NCBI GenBank assembly: GCA_029257385.1 | Contig: JARIBS010000067.1 | Location: forward strand, 5,001-39,187 | From: Thiorhodococcus sp. | GTDB taxonomy: Bacteria > Pseudomonadota > Gammaproteobacteria > Chromatiales > Chromatiaceae | Length of the DNA stretch: 34,187 nt | Reading direction: 5' to 3' | Shown here: positions 24,608-34,063 of the stretch, piece by piece | How the letters are laid out: each line of letters begins with the position of its first letter | Position numbering within the stretch: position 1 is the stretch's first letter | The notes under the pieces: model-generated | Seen by the model: only the letters and a program-made list of their open reading frames with translations | Database searches by the model: none | What the model was told of the DNA's origin: nothing | Position numbers and translations under genes: made by a program

Positions 24608-26002
24608 TCACATCGGCATGCCGCCAGGCGGAAAGCCCCCGCCTGGAGGCATCATGCCCGGCGGTAGACGCCCCTGCATCGAACGCATCATCTTGGCCAT
24701 ATTGCCGCCCTTCATCTTCTTGAGCATCCTCTGCATCTGCATGAACTGCTTGAGGAGGCGGTTGACATCCTGCACTTGGGCACCCGAGCCGGCGGCGATC
24801 CGGCGCTTTCTGGCGCCCTTGATGATGGCCGGAAAACGACGCTCCTGAGGCGTCATGGAATTGATGATCGCCACCAGCTTGCCCATTTCCTTGTCGCTGG
24901 CCTTGTCCTTGACGTGATCGGGGATCTGGCCCATGCCGGGAAGCTTGTCCATCATGCTCGCGATGCCTCCCATCTTGCTCATCTGATCGAGTTGATCCTT
25001 GAAGTCGAGCAGATCGAAGTCCTTGCCCTTCTTGATCTTTCTGACGAGCTTCTCGGCCTGGCCGCGATCGACCTTGTCCTGAACCTCCTCCACCAGCGAG
25101 ACCACGTCGCCCATGCCGAGGATGCGCGAGGCGAGCCGATCGGGATGAAATGGCTCGAGCGCCGTGGTCTTCTCGCCGGTGCCGAGGAACTTGATCGGCT
25201 TGCCGGTGATATGGCGGATCGACAGTGCCGCGCCGCCGCGTGCATCACCGTCGGTCTTGGTCAGGATGACACCGGTCAGGGGCAGCGCCTCGTCGAACGC
25301 CTTGGCCGTGTTGGCCGCATCCTGCCCGGTCATGGAATCGACCACGAACAGCGTCTCGATGGGGTTGAGCGCGGCGTGTATCGCCTTGATCTCGTCCATC
25401 ATGGCCGTGTCGACGGCCAGACGACCGGCGGTATCGACGATCAGCACATCCTTAAACCGCCGACGGGCGCTATCGAGCGCGCGCTTGGCGATGGCGACCG
25501 GCTCCTCCTCGCCGGAACTGGGGCAGAACTCGGCGTCCACTTCGGCGGCGACAGTCTTCAACTGCTCAATGGCCGCCGGGCGATAGACGTCGCAGCTCAC
25601 GACCATGACCGACTTCTTCTGCTTCTCCTGCAACCAGCGCGCGAGCTTGGCGACGCTGGTGGTCTTACCCGAACCCTGCAGACCCGCCATGAGCACCACC
25701 GCCGGAGGCTGGGCGGTAAGATCGAGCTGCTCGTTGGCCTCGCCCATGATGCTAACCAGCTCGTCGTTGACGATCTTGATCAGCACCTGCCCCGGCGTGA
25801 GGCTTTTGGTCACGGCCTCGCCGAGCGCCTTCTCGCGAACCTCATCGATGAACTGGCGCACCACCGGTAGGGCGACATCGGCCTCAAGGAGCGCCATACG
25901 CACTTCGCGCAGCGTGTCCTTGATGTTGTCCTCCGACAACCGGCCCTGACCCCGAAGGTTGGTCAAGACACTGTCGAAGCGGTCCTGGAGAGTTTCAAAC
26001 AT
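24608..26002 (-). CDS. ffh: Signal recognition particle protein Ffh
   Basis: Ffh binds 4.5S RNA and signal sequences of nascent chains and delivers ribosomes to FtsY at the membrane. The 464-residue protein shows the N domain (1-90), the G domain with GLQGSGKT (107-114), SCDVYRPAAIEQL, VDTAGRLAVD (near 190), TKTDGDARGG and GTGEK, and the methionine-rich M domain. SGAQVQDVNRLLKQF is the RNA-binding helix, and the tail is rich in M, P and G. GAGG seven bases before the ATG supports the start. ypjD is divergent upstream, as often found beside ffh in gammaproteobacteria. The usual downstream neighbours rpsP-rimM-trmD-rplS are absent; mepA follows instead. No 4.5S RNA gene was seen. Confidence 0.97.
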   Translation of the reverse strand: MFETLQDRFDSVLTNLRGQGRLSEDNIKDTLREVRMALLEADVALPVVRQFIDEVREKALGEAVTKSLTPGQVLIKIVNDELVSIMGEANEQLDLTAQPPAVVLMAGLQGSGKTTSVAKLARWLQEKQKKSVMVVSCDVYRPAAIEQLKTVAAEVDAEFCPSSGEEEPVAIAKRALDSARRRFKDVLIVDTAGRLAVDTAMMDEIKAIHAALNPIETLFVVDSMTGQDAANTAKAFDEALPLTGVILTKTDGDARGGAALSIRHITGKPIKFLGTGEKTTALEPFHPDRLASRILGMGDVVSLVEEVQDKVDRGQAEKLVRKIKKGKDFDLLDFKDQLDQMSKMGGIASMMDKLPGMGQIPDHVKDKASDKEMGKLVAIINSMTPQERRFPAIIKGARKRRIAAGSGAQVQDVNRLLKQFMQMQRMLKKMKGGNMAKMMRSMQGRLPPGMMPPGGGFPPGGMPM

Positions 26003-26088
26003 GATCTGACCTCGAGTGGGAGCCAGCTCCGGCCCCCGATGATTTCAAGAAAAAACCATTACCATCGTTATACGGCATGACTTGTGAT

Positions 26089-26094
26089 TATAAT
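26089..26094 (+). promoter_or_regulatory. Possible -10 box for ypjD
   Basis: A perfect TATAAT lies 80 bases upstream of the ypjD ATG, in the divergent ffh/ypjD gap. No acceptable -35 hexamer was found at 16-18 bases, so it may depend on an activator or be chance. Confidence 0.3.
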
Positions 26095-26173
26095 GCAGGG
26101 TCGTCGGCGCGCGATACGAGCACACGAGTGCGCCTACCATCACCGTTTCACAGAGCACCATGAAGTCAAGCGT

Positions 26174-26986
26174 ATGACTCATACCCTCCTTGCCTATCTC
26201 GCAACCCTTTGCTACCTCGCCGCCGCGGTTTTCATCGGCATGCGGCTTTTTCGCAAGGTGGACTGGACGCCATCGCGCAGGCTCGCGCTCTCGGTCGGCT
26301 TCGCCGGACTGCTACTGCACAGCTGGGTGCTGTGGGATGGCATTTTCAGCAGGGCCGGGATCAACCTGGGCTTCTATCATGCGCTCGCGCTAACCTCTTG
26401 GACGATCATCGCGCTCCTGCTGGTTTCGAGCCTGACCAAGCCGGTCGACAATCTGGGCTTGATTCTGCTGCCGGCTGCCGCGCTGAGCCTCGTCCTGGAA
26501 ACCCACTTCGCCGACATCGAGTTTATGCGCACAACCTCAAGTTGGTCGCTCAAGATCCATGTCTTGCTCTCGATGCTCGCCTACAGTCTACTGACGCTGG
26601 CCGCGGTGCAGGCGATGCTACTGGCTGTGCAAGATCATTACCTGCGTGGCCGCCATCCCGGAGGATTCGTGCGGACCCTGCCGCCGCTACAGACCATGGA
26701 GGGCCTGCTGTTTGAGATGATCAGCGCCGGGTTTGTCCTGTTGACGCTCGCCCTGCTGAGCGGCTTTACCTTCCTTGAGAACATGTTCGCCCAGCATCTG
26801 GTACACAAAACCGTGCTCTCGGTGCTCGCCTGGCTGGTGTTCGGTGGCTTGCTGATCGGGCGTTTCCGCAATGGCTGGCGTGGACGCACCGCCATTGTCT
26901 GGACGCTTGGCGGGTTCCTCATTTTGATTCTGGCCTATTTCGGCAGCAAGGCCGTGCTTCAGTTCGTGTTGCATCAGCCGAGCTGA
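26174..26986 (+). CDS. ypjD: Cytochrome c assembly (CcsA-like) inner-membrane protein YpjD
   Basis: This 270-residue multi-spanning protein has about eight membrane helices, including [38 protein letters not shown] and the C-terminal [14 protein letters not shown] and [14 protein letters not shown]. It belongs to the cytochrome c assembly/CcsA superfamily; the histidine-containing segments [17 protein letters not shown] and [12 protein letters not shown] are typical. In E. coli ypjD lies beside ffh; the exact role in haem handling or in magnesium/cobalt export regulation has not been settled, so I give the family only. The ATG at 26174 gives the standard N-terminus; a longer frame from 26084 covers the divergent promoter region. 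A TATAAT at 26089-26094 is a plausible -10 box without a clear -35. Confidence 0.87.
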   Translation: MTHTLLAYLATLCYLAAAVFIGMRLFRKVDWTPSRRLALSVGFAGLLLHSWVLWDGIFSRAGINLGFYHALALTSWTIIALLLVSSLTKPVDNLGLILLPAAALSLVLETHFADIEFMRTTSSWSLKIHVLLSMLAYSLLTLAAVQAMLLAVQDHYLRGRHPGGFVRTLPPLQTMEGLLFEMISAGFVLLTLALLSGFTFLENMFAQHLVHKTVLSVLAWLVFGGLLIGRFRNGWRGRTAIVWTLGGFLILILAYFGSKAVLQFVLHQPS

Positions 26987-27065
26987 TCGCACAGCGCGCC
27001 CGACAGTCCCCGTGGACCACACCGGGCCGCTCTTGGTCCTGCAGATCGAGCGGAGACGCCAGCCC

Positions 27066-27452
27066 GTGCTATCTGTCCTATCAGTCTTCGGCGGCGCCGG
27101 ACTCGGCGCTCTCCTGCGCTGGTTTCTCGGCAGCCGTCTCAATGCAATATTTCCAACGCTGCCGCTTGGTACGCTGGTCGCGAATCTGCTGGGCGGTCTC
27201 ATGATCGGCCTCGCACTCGCCTGGTTCAGCCGTCACCCAAGCATTGCGCCAGAAGTGCGCCTGTTGATCATCACGGGTTTTCTGGGCGGCTTGACGACGT
27301 TTTCCACCTTCTCCGCCGAAGTGGTCAATTTGCTGTGGCGTGGCGAACTCTTATGGGGTTTGGGGGCGATCCTGGCCCATCTGGTCGGCTCGCTCGGCAT
27401 GACCGTGCTCGGCATATGGCTGGTCTATGCTTTTCTGGCGCGCGTCTCCTGA
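27066..27452 (+). CDS. crcB: Fluoride-specific channel (CrcB/Fluc)
   Basis: Fluc proteins are dual-topology dimeric channels that let fluoride leave the cell. The 128-residue product has four membrane helices and the expected motifs: [38 protein letters not shown] (with the conserved asparagine) and [19 protein letters not shown], whose TTFSTF carries the phenylalanine and serine/threonine residues lining the pore. I chose the GTG at 27066, with GGAG ten bases ahead, which gives the usual CrcB length; an ATG at 27012 would add 18 polar residues. It lies 79 bases downstream of ypjD, same strand. A fluoride riboswitch was looked for upstream and not recognised. A DUF190 gene follows after 33 bases, a pairing often seen for CrcB. 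Confidence 0.95.
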   Translation: MLSVLSVFGGAGLGALLRWFLGSRLNAIFPTLPLGTLVANLLGGLMIGLALAWFSRHPSIAPEVRLLIITGFLGGLTTFSTFSAEVVNLLWRGELLWGLGAILAHLVGSLGMTVLGIWLVYAFLARVS

Positions 27453-27485
27453 GTCGCTGTTTTTCCCTGGATGAGGTGTCAACGC

Positions 27486-27809
27486 ATGCAAGCGTGTTTC
27501 CTGAAGTTCTATGTCGCCGAGAGCCGACGCTATCAGCACAAAATCGTCTATGAATGGCTTCTGGAAGAGGCGCACACATTCGGTCTGCAGGGCGGGTCGG
27601 CCGTTCGGCCCATTGCCGGATTCGGGCGCGACGGGCGTTTGCGCGAGGCGCGTTTTTTCAAACTCGCCGGGGATTTACCGGTGGAAGTCGGATTTGTGGT
27701 CAGTGCCCAAGAGGCCGATGCCTTCATCGCCCACATCGCCGCACAGGGGCTGAACCTTTTCTATCTGCGTGTCCCGGTGGAGTCAGGCTTCACGAACGGA
27801 CAGGCTTGA
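27486..27809 (+). CDS. DUF190 family protein
   Basis: The 107-residue cytoplasmic protein belongs to DUF190, a small alpha/beta family with a ferredoxin-like, PII-resembling fold. Family features are LKFYVAESRRYQHKIVYEWLLEEAH at the start, GGSAVRPIAGFG in the middle, and DLPVEVGFVVSAQEADAFI. DUF190 genes often neighbour or fuse to CrcB, as here, so a regulatory or accessory link to fluoride export is plausible but unproven. The ATG at 27486 has GAGG nine bases ahead; an in-frame ATG at 27471 contains that ribosome-binding site and is less likely. Its end is 20 bases from the convergent end of rarA, so the two transcripts may overlap. Confidence 0.9.
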   Translation: MQACFLKFYVAESRRYQHKIVYEWLLEEAHTFGLQGGSAVRPIAGFGRDGRLREARFFKLAGDLPVEVGFVVSAQEADAFIAHIAAQGLNLFYLRVPVESGFTNGQA

Positions 27810-27829
27810 TCCGTGAACACGCCCTGAGA

Positions 27830-29134
27830 TCAGCCCTTCAAAGCCGCCTTGTCGAGGGCTCTGAGATGCGCCAGCTTCTCGCCGATGCGGATCTCCAGAC
27901 CGCGATCGACCGGCGCGTAGTAGCGCCGCTCGCCCATTTCCTCGGGGAAATAGACCTCGCCTGCGGCATAACCCTCGGGCTCGTCATGGGCGTAGCGATA
28001 GGCACGACCGTGACCGAGTTCTTTCAGAAGCTTGGTCGGGGCGTTGCGCAGATGCACCGGGACATCGCGCGAGCCGGATGCGCGCGCGTCCGCCAGGGCG
28101 TTGTTCCAGGCGGTATAGACGGCGTTGCTCTTGGCCGCGCAGGCCAGATAGACGGCGGCTTGGGCGAGCGCCAATTCGCCTTCAGGTGAACCCAGCCGCT
28201 CCTGCGCCTGCCAAGCATTGATCGCCAGATCCAACGCCCTGGGATCGGCGTTGCCGATGTCCTCGCTGGCGATGCGCACCAGACGACGGGCGATGTAGAG
28301 CGGATCACATCCGCCGTCGATCATGCGTGCGAGCCAGTAGAGCGCACCATCCGGGCTGGAGCCGCGCACCGACTTGTGTAGCGCCGAGATCTGATCGAAG
28401 AAGATATCCCCGCCCTTGTCGAAACGACGTATGGGCGCGGCGACCACCTCGGCGACGACTGTGGTCTCGATGTGCTCGCCGACGCTCAGTTGAACGGCCA
28501 GTTCGAGCAGATTCAGGGCGCGGCGGGCGTCACCATCGGCGCTCTTGGTCAAGAGACTGGCGGCCTCGTCGGGGAGCGTTAGCGCCCGCCCGCCAAGTCC
28601 CTGATCGGCATCCGACAACGCGCGGTGCAGCACACCGAGCAGATCGTCCTCGCTCAGCGACTTGAGCACATAGACTCTGGCACGCGACAACAGGGCGTTG
28701 TTGAGCGAGAACGAGGGGTTCTCGGTCGTGGCGCCGATGAAGATCAGGGTGCCGTTTTCGACATGGGGCAAAAAAGCGTCCTGCTGACCCTTGTTGAAGC
28801 GGTGGACCTCGTCGATGAACAGCACGGTGCCGCGCTGTTCCATCTGACGGACGGTCTGGGCCTCGGCGACGGCCTCGCGGATGTCCTTGACCCCGGCGAG
28901 CACCGCCGAGAGCGTCAGGAAATGTGCGCCGGACCGCTTCGAGGCAAGCCGCGCTAGCGTGGTTTTGCCCGTGCCTGGCGGTCCCCAGAGAATCATGGAG
29001 TGGAGCTGGCCGGATTCGATCGCCAAGCGCAGTGGTTTACCCGGTGCGATGAGGTGCGCCTGCCCGGCGAATCCGTCAAGGGTTGCCGGGCGCATGCGAT
29101 CGGCGAGTGGTGCGTCCCGCGATGGAGCCGTCAC
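27830..29134 (-). CDS. rarA: Replication-associated recombination protein A (RarA/MgsA)
   Basis: RarA is a clamp-loader-like AAA+ ATPase that acts at stalled replication forks and interacts with SSB. The 434-residue protein shows the family opening [20 protein letters not shown], Walker A GPPGTGKT (51-58), Walker [11 protein letters not shown] (about 103-112), sensor 1 [11 protein letters not shown] and the arginine-finger segment LLSRARVY. The C-terminal half has the [10 protein letters not shown]-like stretch [20 protein letters not shown] and YAHDEPEGY near the end, all normal. It starts with GTG at 29134, six bases after the lolA stop, so it is coupled to lolA. Weak ribosome-binding sequence; an internal ATG at 29095 would cut off conserved residues. 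ftsK-lolA-rarA is a widespread gene order. Confidence 0.95.
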   Translation of the reverse strand: MTAPSRDAPLADRMRPATLDGFAGQAHLIAPGKPLRLAIESGQLHSMILWGPPGTGKTTLARLASKRSGAHFLTLSAVLAGVKDIREAVAEAQTVRQMEQRGTVLFIDEVHRFNKGQQDAFLPHVENGTLIFIGATTENPSFSLNNALLSRARVYVLKSLSEDDLLGVLHRALSDADQGLGGRALTLPDEAASLLTKSADGDARRALNLLELAVQLSVGEHIETTVVAEVVAAPIRRFDKGGDIFFDQISALHKSVRGSSPDGALYWLARMIDGGCDPLYIARRLVRIASEDIGNADPRALDLAINAWQAQERLGSPEGELALAQAAVYLACAAKSNAVYTAWNNALADARASGSRDVPVHLRNAPTKLLKELGHGRAYRYAHDEPEGYAAGEVYFPEEMGERRYYAPVDRGLEIRIGEKLAHLRALDKAALKG

Positions 29135-29140
29135 AGCCGC

Positions 29141-29821
29141 TCAGTCGAACTGCAGAAAGTCGTCGACGGCGCGCCGGTCGATTTGAAACAGATCCGGCTT
29201 GAGACGGACGTTGCGCTGCGTACCGGTGAAGTTCAGCCGAGTCTCCTGACCGAAGCTGTCCTGCATGATGAGACTGTCGAGCGTCTCCTTGCCGAAGCCG
29301 ATCTCAATCTTGATCACGTCGGTATCGGCGTCCTTGGGGATCAACTCGACCCAATCGCGCCCATCCGTGCTCTCGATTGCACTGACCTGGAAGTGCTTGC
29401 CAATTGGCTCCGCGCTGGCGAGCAGCAATGCCGGAGTCCCGCGCAGCGCCTTGCCCTGGCTTTGATGAGAGACCTGCTGTAGGTCGATATCGTGGAGATA
29501 GACACGCGAGCCGTCGGCAATGATGACCTGCTTGTTGGGTGTGTCGTATTCCCAGCGGAAACGTCCAGGACGCTGCAGATAGAGCCGCCCGCGCGCCTCG
29601 GTCATCTGGCTGCGATCGGCGTTGAAGGTGTACTGCTGGAAATCGGCCTTCAGACTATCGAGCGCCTTGAGATACTCATCGACACGCTGGGCGCCGTCGA
29701 AGGCGCTGGCAACCCCGATCCAGCACAGCCCGATCATCATTAGCACCAACCTGTACGGACTCTGGCGGTTCCAGCTTTTGAAACGCGTGCGCGCAGCAGT
29801 CGAAGAAAAAAAACAACGCAT
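29141..29821 (-). CDS. lolA: Outer-membrane lipoprotein carrier protein LolA
   Basis: LolA carries lipoproteins from the LolCDE complex across the periplasm to LolB. The 226-residue precursor has its hydrophobic signal core at about residues 25-40 (LVLMMIGLCWIGVASAF). Mature-protein family blocks are LDSLKADFQQYTF, GRLYLQRPGRFRWEYDTPNKQVIIADG, the LYDxDLxQV-like VYLHDIDLQQVSHQ and the C-terminal MQDSFGQETRLNFTGTQRN. I chose the ATG at 29821, with AGGA ten bases ahead; this leaves a rather long, basic n-region, and a later start at ATG 29743 is possible. The gene lies between ftsK (96 bases) and rarA (six bases) on the same strand, and supplies carrier for lipoproteins such as LptM encoded in this window. 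Confidence 0.93.
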   Translation of the reverse strand: MRCFFSSTAARTRFKSWNRQSPYRLVLMMIGLCWIGVASAFDGAQRVDEYLKALDSLKADFQQYTFNADRSQMTEARGRLYLQRPGRFRWEYDTPNKQVIIADGSRVYLHDIDLQQVSHQSQGKALRGTPALLLASAEPIGKHFQVSAIESTDGRDWVELIPKDADTDVIKIEIGFGKETLDSLIMQDSFGQETRLNFTGTQRNVRLKPDLFQIDRRAVDDFLQFD

Positions 29822-29917
29822 GATGACAATGTCCTGACAGCGATTGATTCTCAGAGCAGACCAGCGAATCCCGACGAAGTGCCCGAGCGCATGCAGCATA
29901 TCGGACGTTGCGCGCGC

Positions 29918-32440
29918 TCAATCCTCGTCCAGCGGCGGCGGGGCCAGCACCTCGCGATTGCCATTGGTTTCAGCCGGTCCAACGATACCGATGCGTTCCA
30001 TCTCCTCGATCATGCGAGCGGCACGGTTGTAGCCGATCTTCAGTCGTCGCTGGACGCCTGAGATGGATGCGCGGCGGCTCTCCACAACGAGCCGTACCGC
30101 CTCGTCGAACAGGACATCGACGTCTTCTGTGTCGCCACGAGGTTCGGGGTCGATTCCGGGCAGCGACTCGGTCGGCTCGCGCAGAACGTCGTGGATATAG
30201 TCGGCCTCGCCGTATTGCGATTTCAGAAACTCCACAACCTTGTGGACCTCATGGTCGTCGACGAAGGCGCCATGTATGCGCTGTGGGACATGCACGGATG
30301 GGGGCATATAGAGCATGTCTCCGTGCCCCAGCAACTGCTCGGCGCCCATCTGATCGAGAATGGTCCGCGAATCGATGCGCGAGGAGACCTGAAAGGCGAT
30401 ACGGGTCGGAATATTGGCCTTGATCAAGCCCGTGAGCACGTCCACTGAGGGTCGCTGAGTGGCCAGCAGGAGATGGATTCCCGATGCGCGCGCCTTCTGC
30501 GCCAGACGGGCGATCAGCTCCTCGACCTTCTTGCCGACGACCATCATCATGTCGGCCAGCTCGTCGATGATGACGACGATATAGGGCAGATGTCCGAGCA
30601 ACGGCGCCTCCCCGCCCGAAGCCAGCAGATCCTCCTGGCTGAGGGTGGGATCGGCAAGCGGCGTACCGGCGGCCTCGGCCTCGGCAACTCGTCGGTTGTA
30701 GCCGGCGATGTTGCGCACCCCGAGCTTGGACATGAGTCGATAGCGCCGCTCCATCTCACCGACACACCAGCGCAGGGCATTGGCCGCCTCCTTCATGTCG
30801 GTGACCACCGGCGTCAGTAGATGGGGAATGCCCTCATAGACGGACAGCTCCAGCATCTTGGGATCGACCATGATGAGGCGCACGTCCTCCGGGCCGGACT
30901 TGTACAAGAGGCTTAAGATCATGGCGTTGATGGCTACGGACTTGCCGGAGCCGGTCGTGCCCGCGATCAGCGCGTGTGGCATGCGTCCCAGGTCCGTCAC
31001 CACGGGCAAGCCGGAGATGTTGGTTCCCAGCCCCAGAGTCAGGGGTGAGGTGGCCTCCTGGTAGGTCGGCGAGTCGAAGATCTCGCGCAGGAACACCGTC
31101 TCACGCTGCGTGTTGGGGATCTCGATGCCGATCACCGATTTGCCGGGGATAATCTCGACGACACGCACGCTGATGGTGGTCAAGGCACGCGCCAGATCAC
31201 GCGCCAGGCCGGTGATCTTACTGGCCTTGATGCCAGGTGCCAGACGTAGCTCAAAGAGCGTCACTACAGGTCCCGGATAGACCGCGACGACCTCCACCTC
31301 CACCCCGAAATCGGCAAGATTGGTCTCGACCTGCCGCGACAGTTCCTCGAGCTTCTCGGTGGAATAACCGCGGCCAGTTCTGCGTGGAGTATCGAGTAAT
31401 TCGAGCGGCGGGCGCGGATTGTCACCCAGGGCGCCCAGTCGCCGTTTGGCTTCGCGCGCTGGCGCTTGCGCAGTGTCGCGTAGCGCTGACGTAGCGTCCT
31501 TACCCGCCGCCGAGAGTCCATCGAGGAGTGCGTTGGCCCTCTGCAAGAGCGCGCCCTTTGGTCGTGGCGGTGCCTCGGGCGCTGGTTCGGGCTTTGGTTT
31601 GAACGCCGTGGCGGGCGGGTCGGTGAGCGCATCGCGCACACCCTGCGGAAGCCCCTTCGCTGGTCGTCGCGCCGAAGGCTTCGCTCTTTTCTTATCCGCT
31701 TGCGGCAGCTCGACGGCGGAGGGATCCATAAGCTTCAGTGCTTTGGGCAGCCCGTCTGGAAAGGGATCGTTGCCGGAGCGATCGTCCAAACGCCTCAAAG
31801 GTGCGCGGCCCACCAGCGTACTGAATCCGCCCCAGAGCACTCGCCAGCCCTGGAGTATTGTGGTGCCAAGCTGATCCATGAGCTTGACCCAGGAGATCCC
31901 GAAAAAGAGCGTCAGACTCACGAGCAGAATGCCGGCCAGCAGCAGATTGCCCCCGGTTGGATTGAAAGCACCGAGCATGTGACCGCTCACCAACAGGCCC
32001 AGCCCACCGCCAGCACCGTTGGGCAGAAAACCGCCGTGAGCCGCGAAGTGGATCGAGACGAAACCGCACCCCGCCGGCACCGTGACCAAGAACCCGATCC
32101 AGCGCAACGACAACAGCCATGTCTTGGTGCCCAGTTCCTCGCTGCCGCCACGGAAGATCAACCAGGCGCTCCAGGCGACCATGAACGGCAGCAGGTAGGC
32201 AAAATAGCCGAATAGATACAGCACGACATCGGCAAACCAGGCGCCGGTGCGGCCACCGGCATTGGTCACCTGTGCTGCTTCACCGACATAGGACCAGCCG
32301 GGATCCTGCGGTGAGTAGCTCACCAGTGACAGCGCCAGGTAGACGGCAATACAGATGAGGGTCCACATGGACCCCTCGCGCAGCACGCGCTCGACGTAAT
32401 CGCTGAATGTCAACTGCCCGTAACGTGTTGCCTGTACCAT
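29918..32440 (-). CDS. ftsK: DNA translocase FtsK
   Basis: FtsK anchors at the division septum, pumps DNA towards dif and activates XerCD. The 840-residue protein has four N-terminal membrane helices (about 25-185), a short proline/alanine/lysine-rich linker (about 240-340) and the motor. Motor motifs are Walker A GTTGSGKS (about 494-501), [18 protein letters not shown], Walker [13 protein letters not shown] and [20 protein letters not shown]. The C-terminal winged-helix gamma domain ([20 protein letters not shown]) reads the KOPS sequence. I chose the ATG at 32440, with GGAG at 32450-32447 six bases ahead; the longer frame starts with a GTG at 32461 inside the palindrome listed below. The linker is short compared with E. 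coli, as in many other species. lolA and rarA follow. Confidence 0.96.
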   Translation of the reverse strand: MVQATRYGQLTFSDYVERVLREGSMWTLICIAVYLALSLVSYSPQDPGWSYVGEAAQVTNAGGRTGAWFADVVLYLFGYFAYLLPFMVAWSAWLIFRGGSEELGTKTWLLSLRWIGFLVTVPAGCGFVSIHFAAHGGFLPNGAGGGLGLLVSGHMLGAFNPTGGNLLLAGILLVSLTLFFGISWVKLMDQLGTTILQGWRVLWGGFSTLVGRAPLRRLDDRSGNDPFPDGLPKALKLMDPSAVELPQADKKRAKPSARRPAKGLPQGVRDALTDPPATAFKPKPEPAPEAPPRPKGALLQRANALLDGLSAAGKDATSALRDTAQAPAREAKRRLGALGDNPRPPLELLDTPRRTGRGYSTEKLEELSRQVETNLADFGVEVEVVAVYPGPVVTLFELRLAPGIKASKITGLARDLARALTTISVRVVEIIPGKSVIGIEIPNTQRETVFLREIFDSPTYQEATSPLTLGLGTNISGLPVVTDLGRMPHALIAGTTGSGKSVAINAMILSLLYKSGPEDVRLIMVDPKMLELSVYEGIPHLLTPVVTDMKEAANALRWCVGEMERRYRLMSKLGVRNIAGYNRRVAEAEAAGTPLADPTLSQEDLLASGGEAPLLGHLPYIVVIIDELADMMMVVGKKVEELIARLAQKARASGIHLLLATQRPSVDVLTGLIKANIPTRIAFQVSSRIDSRTILDQMGAEQLLGHGDMLYMPPSVHVPQRIHGAFVDDHEVHKVVEFLKSQYGEADYIHDVLREPTESLPGIDPEPRGDTEDVDVLFDEAVRLVVESRRASISGVQRRLKIGYNRAARMIEEMERIGIVGPAETNGNREVLAPPPLDED

Positions 32441-32450
32441 GCGCCTCTCC

Positions 32451-32486
32451 AAATGTTCCACCGCATTATAGCCTTATGGAACATTT
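32451..32486 (-). promoter_or_regulatory. Operator-like inverted repeat enclosing a -10 box, upstream of ftsK
   Basis: AAATGTTCCA (32451-32460) and TGGAACATTT (32477-32486) are a perfect 10-bp inverted repeat around 16 bases. The spacer read on the ftsK strand contains TATAAT (32470-32465), a perfect -10 hexamer. The downstream arm ends at the Shine-Dalgarno of ftsK. A protein binding the two arms would block the promoter, and alternatively a transcript from further upstream could fold over the start region. No good -35 box was seen at 17 bases. It does not match the CTGT-N8-ACAG LexA box. Confidence 0.65.
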
Positions 32487-32576
32487 CTCGCGCACTTTCG
32501 CTACAGCTTGAGGAAACTGCAAGGATGGCTTCATGGCGTGTACGATGACAGGAATGCGCACACTAGGGCGCTTGAA

Positions 32577-32601
32577 CGGCAAAAGCCCAACAACGCGGGC
32601 T
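32577..32601 (-). terminator. Rho-independent terminator of the EAL gene
   Basis: On the minus strand AGCCC pairs with GGGCT across an eight-base loop and is followed by a short T-run (TTT), ten bases after the EAL gene stop. A weak but well-placed terminator that separates this gene from ftsK. Confidence 0.55.
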
Positions 32602-32610
32602 AACATCGCA

Positions 32611-33918
32611 TCAGCTATCCTGGAAATCCGAGCCTGATCCAATCAGTCTGACGCTGGGATAGATCAGGGTACGATTGGGCATGCTCAGGAAGTTGCCCTG
32701 AATCGCGTTGACCCTGGCAGCCAACAGCATCGGCATCAAATCAGTATGCTCCACGGCTAGCGCAATGACGCGCATCCCTTTCTGATGTGCACACTTGACG
32801 AGGGTGTTCAAAGCGTTTTTAGGCGCCAAGCCCTCGGTCAACTCCCGCGTGGTCTCCCGCGAAAGCTTCAGATGCGTAATGAGGTCGCGATGCGCGGCAA
32901 GAAATGCGCAGTCGTCCAGTGCTGGATCTTCGACCAGTAGGCCATGGCGGTTGGCCTTGAGTATGGCGGCGAGACGGTTCAAGCCATCATTGGCCTGGGT
33001 GAAAGCGGACTTGCGCACTTCGATCACGATCGATCCAGGGGTAATGTGCGCTGCGCTGATGAATGCTCCGATCGCCCGCACCATCTGCTCAGACATCAGC
33101 GTCTCGGTGGCGAGATTGACAAACAGTGTGGCGTCGCGCGCACCATTTGACTGCATCTGCTCCAAAACAGCGATTGTCTGCCGCACGATCCACAGGTCGA
33201 TCTTGTCCATCAGACCCGCCTCGATCACGATGGGGAGAAAGGCATCCGGGAGTCTCAGACAGCCCGATTCGTCTTTCAGCCTGACCAGCGCCTCGAACAT
33301 ATTGCGGTGTTCGTCACTGGCCTTGAGGGAAATAATGGGCTGGTATTCGAGAACGAGGCCACCTGCATCGATCAGCGAACGAATACGGTTCAAGTCGAGC
33401 GGATCGGCCTTCGCATGCCTTGATGCGGACTCATTGAGGCGCGTGTCAGCGGGTCGGCTCAGATCGCTGATCGTGGCGAACGCCAACCGATCCACGCCAG
33501 CGGCGCTGGTATACGCCACCGAATGGCGCAATTGCTTGCGCACTTGGGCGTTTTTGATTTCCCGCTCACAGACCATCAGCAGATGATCCATGTCATCGCG
33601 AGAGACGACATCCGCGGCGCCGCAACGGAACCCATCGACGGGCGCAAGATCGCTTGCGGAGTCCTTGAGCAAAACGAGCGAGGCATCCAAGCCGTCTTTC
33701 ACGACGTCGAGCCTGGTGGCGATGCCCTGATCGAAAAAGGCCACGGCATCGCACAGGATCAAATCCCACCAATGCGGCTGATCCAGCGCATCGGCCAGCG
33801 CCTCGGCCAGCGAGGCTTCAGTCAGATCGACCGGGAGACCCTGACGGTTCAAGAGCGCGCTGATACGCAGTTCGGATGGCTCTGGATGGATACAGAGGAT
33901 TTTTTTGACTTTGGTCAT
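32611..33918 (-). CDS. Degenerate EAL-domain protein (FimX-like c-di-GMP effector candidate)
   Basis: This 435-residue protein has an N-terminal receiver-like domain (about 5-125; KILCIHPEP, WDLILCDAV, DASLVLLKD) and a C-terminal EAL domain (about 185-425) with no GGDEF between. The signature loop LEYQPIISL and FEALVRL (209-215) is recognisable, but catalytic positions are changed: the ExxE of active enzymes reads EVRK (300-303), the DDFG loop reads EDPA, the KID motif reads KLS and AEGVE reads ALAVE. Such proteins usually bind c-di-GMP or partner proteins rather than hydrolyse it; FimX of Pseudomonas is an example. The ATG at 33918 has only a distant AAGGA as ribosome-binding site. No membrane segment is present. 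It stands alone between ftsK and an insertion sequence. Confidence 0.8.
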   Translation of the reverse strand: MTKVKKILCIHPEPSELRISALLNRQGLPVDLTEASLAEALADALDQPHWWDLILCDAVAFFDQGIATRLDVVKDGLDASLVLLKDSASDLAPVDGFRCGAADVVSRDDMDHLLMVCEREIKNAQVRKQLRHSVAYTSAAGVDRLAFATISDLSRPADTRLNESASRHAKADPLDLNRIRSLIDAGGLVLEYQPIISLKASDEHRNMFEALVRLKDESGCLRLPDAFLPIVIEAGLMDKIDLWIVRQTIAVLEQMQSNGARDATLFVNLATETLMSEQMVRAIGAFISAAHITPGSIVIEVRKSAFTQANDGLNRLAAILKANRHGLLVEDPALDDCAFLAAHRDLITHLKLSRETTRELTEGLAPKNALNTLVKCAHQKGMRVIALAVEHTDLMPMLLAARVNAIQGNFLSMPNRTLIYPSVRLIGSGSDFQDS

Positions 33919-34063
33919 CCTTAAAATACTCGCTTCCTTAATGGGGTATTGATCTTGCTGGGACAGCCAATCGAAGGCATGCTCGATGCGTTTTTCGATG
34001 AGCGCATTTTGGGCGAAAGATTACGTCGGGACTTGTGAAAGTGCAAGCATCGTGCACGGACCC
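33919..34063. other. Gap between the EAL gene and the insertion sequence
   Basis: No gene is called in these 145 bases. Upstream of the EAL gene ATG the reading frame stays open on the minus strand for 33 codons and reads like protein (for example IEHAFDWLSQQDQYPIKE), but it contains no ATG, GTG or TTG and ends at an in-frame TAA. It may be a 5' leader or the rest of a longer gene damaged by insertion. Confidence 0.4.

Noticed and set aside
24776-25870. Plus-strand open frame of 364 codons
   Set aside because: It is antisense to ffh; the composition is that of a codon shadow.
26987-27065. Fluoride riboswitch upstream of crcB
   Set aside because: The conserved crcB-motif pattern was not found in the 79-base gap.
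32487-32610. LexA box for ftsK
   Set aside because: No CTGT-N8-ACAG match was found upstream of ftsK; the inverted repeat there has a different sequence and spacing.
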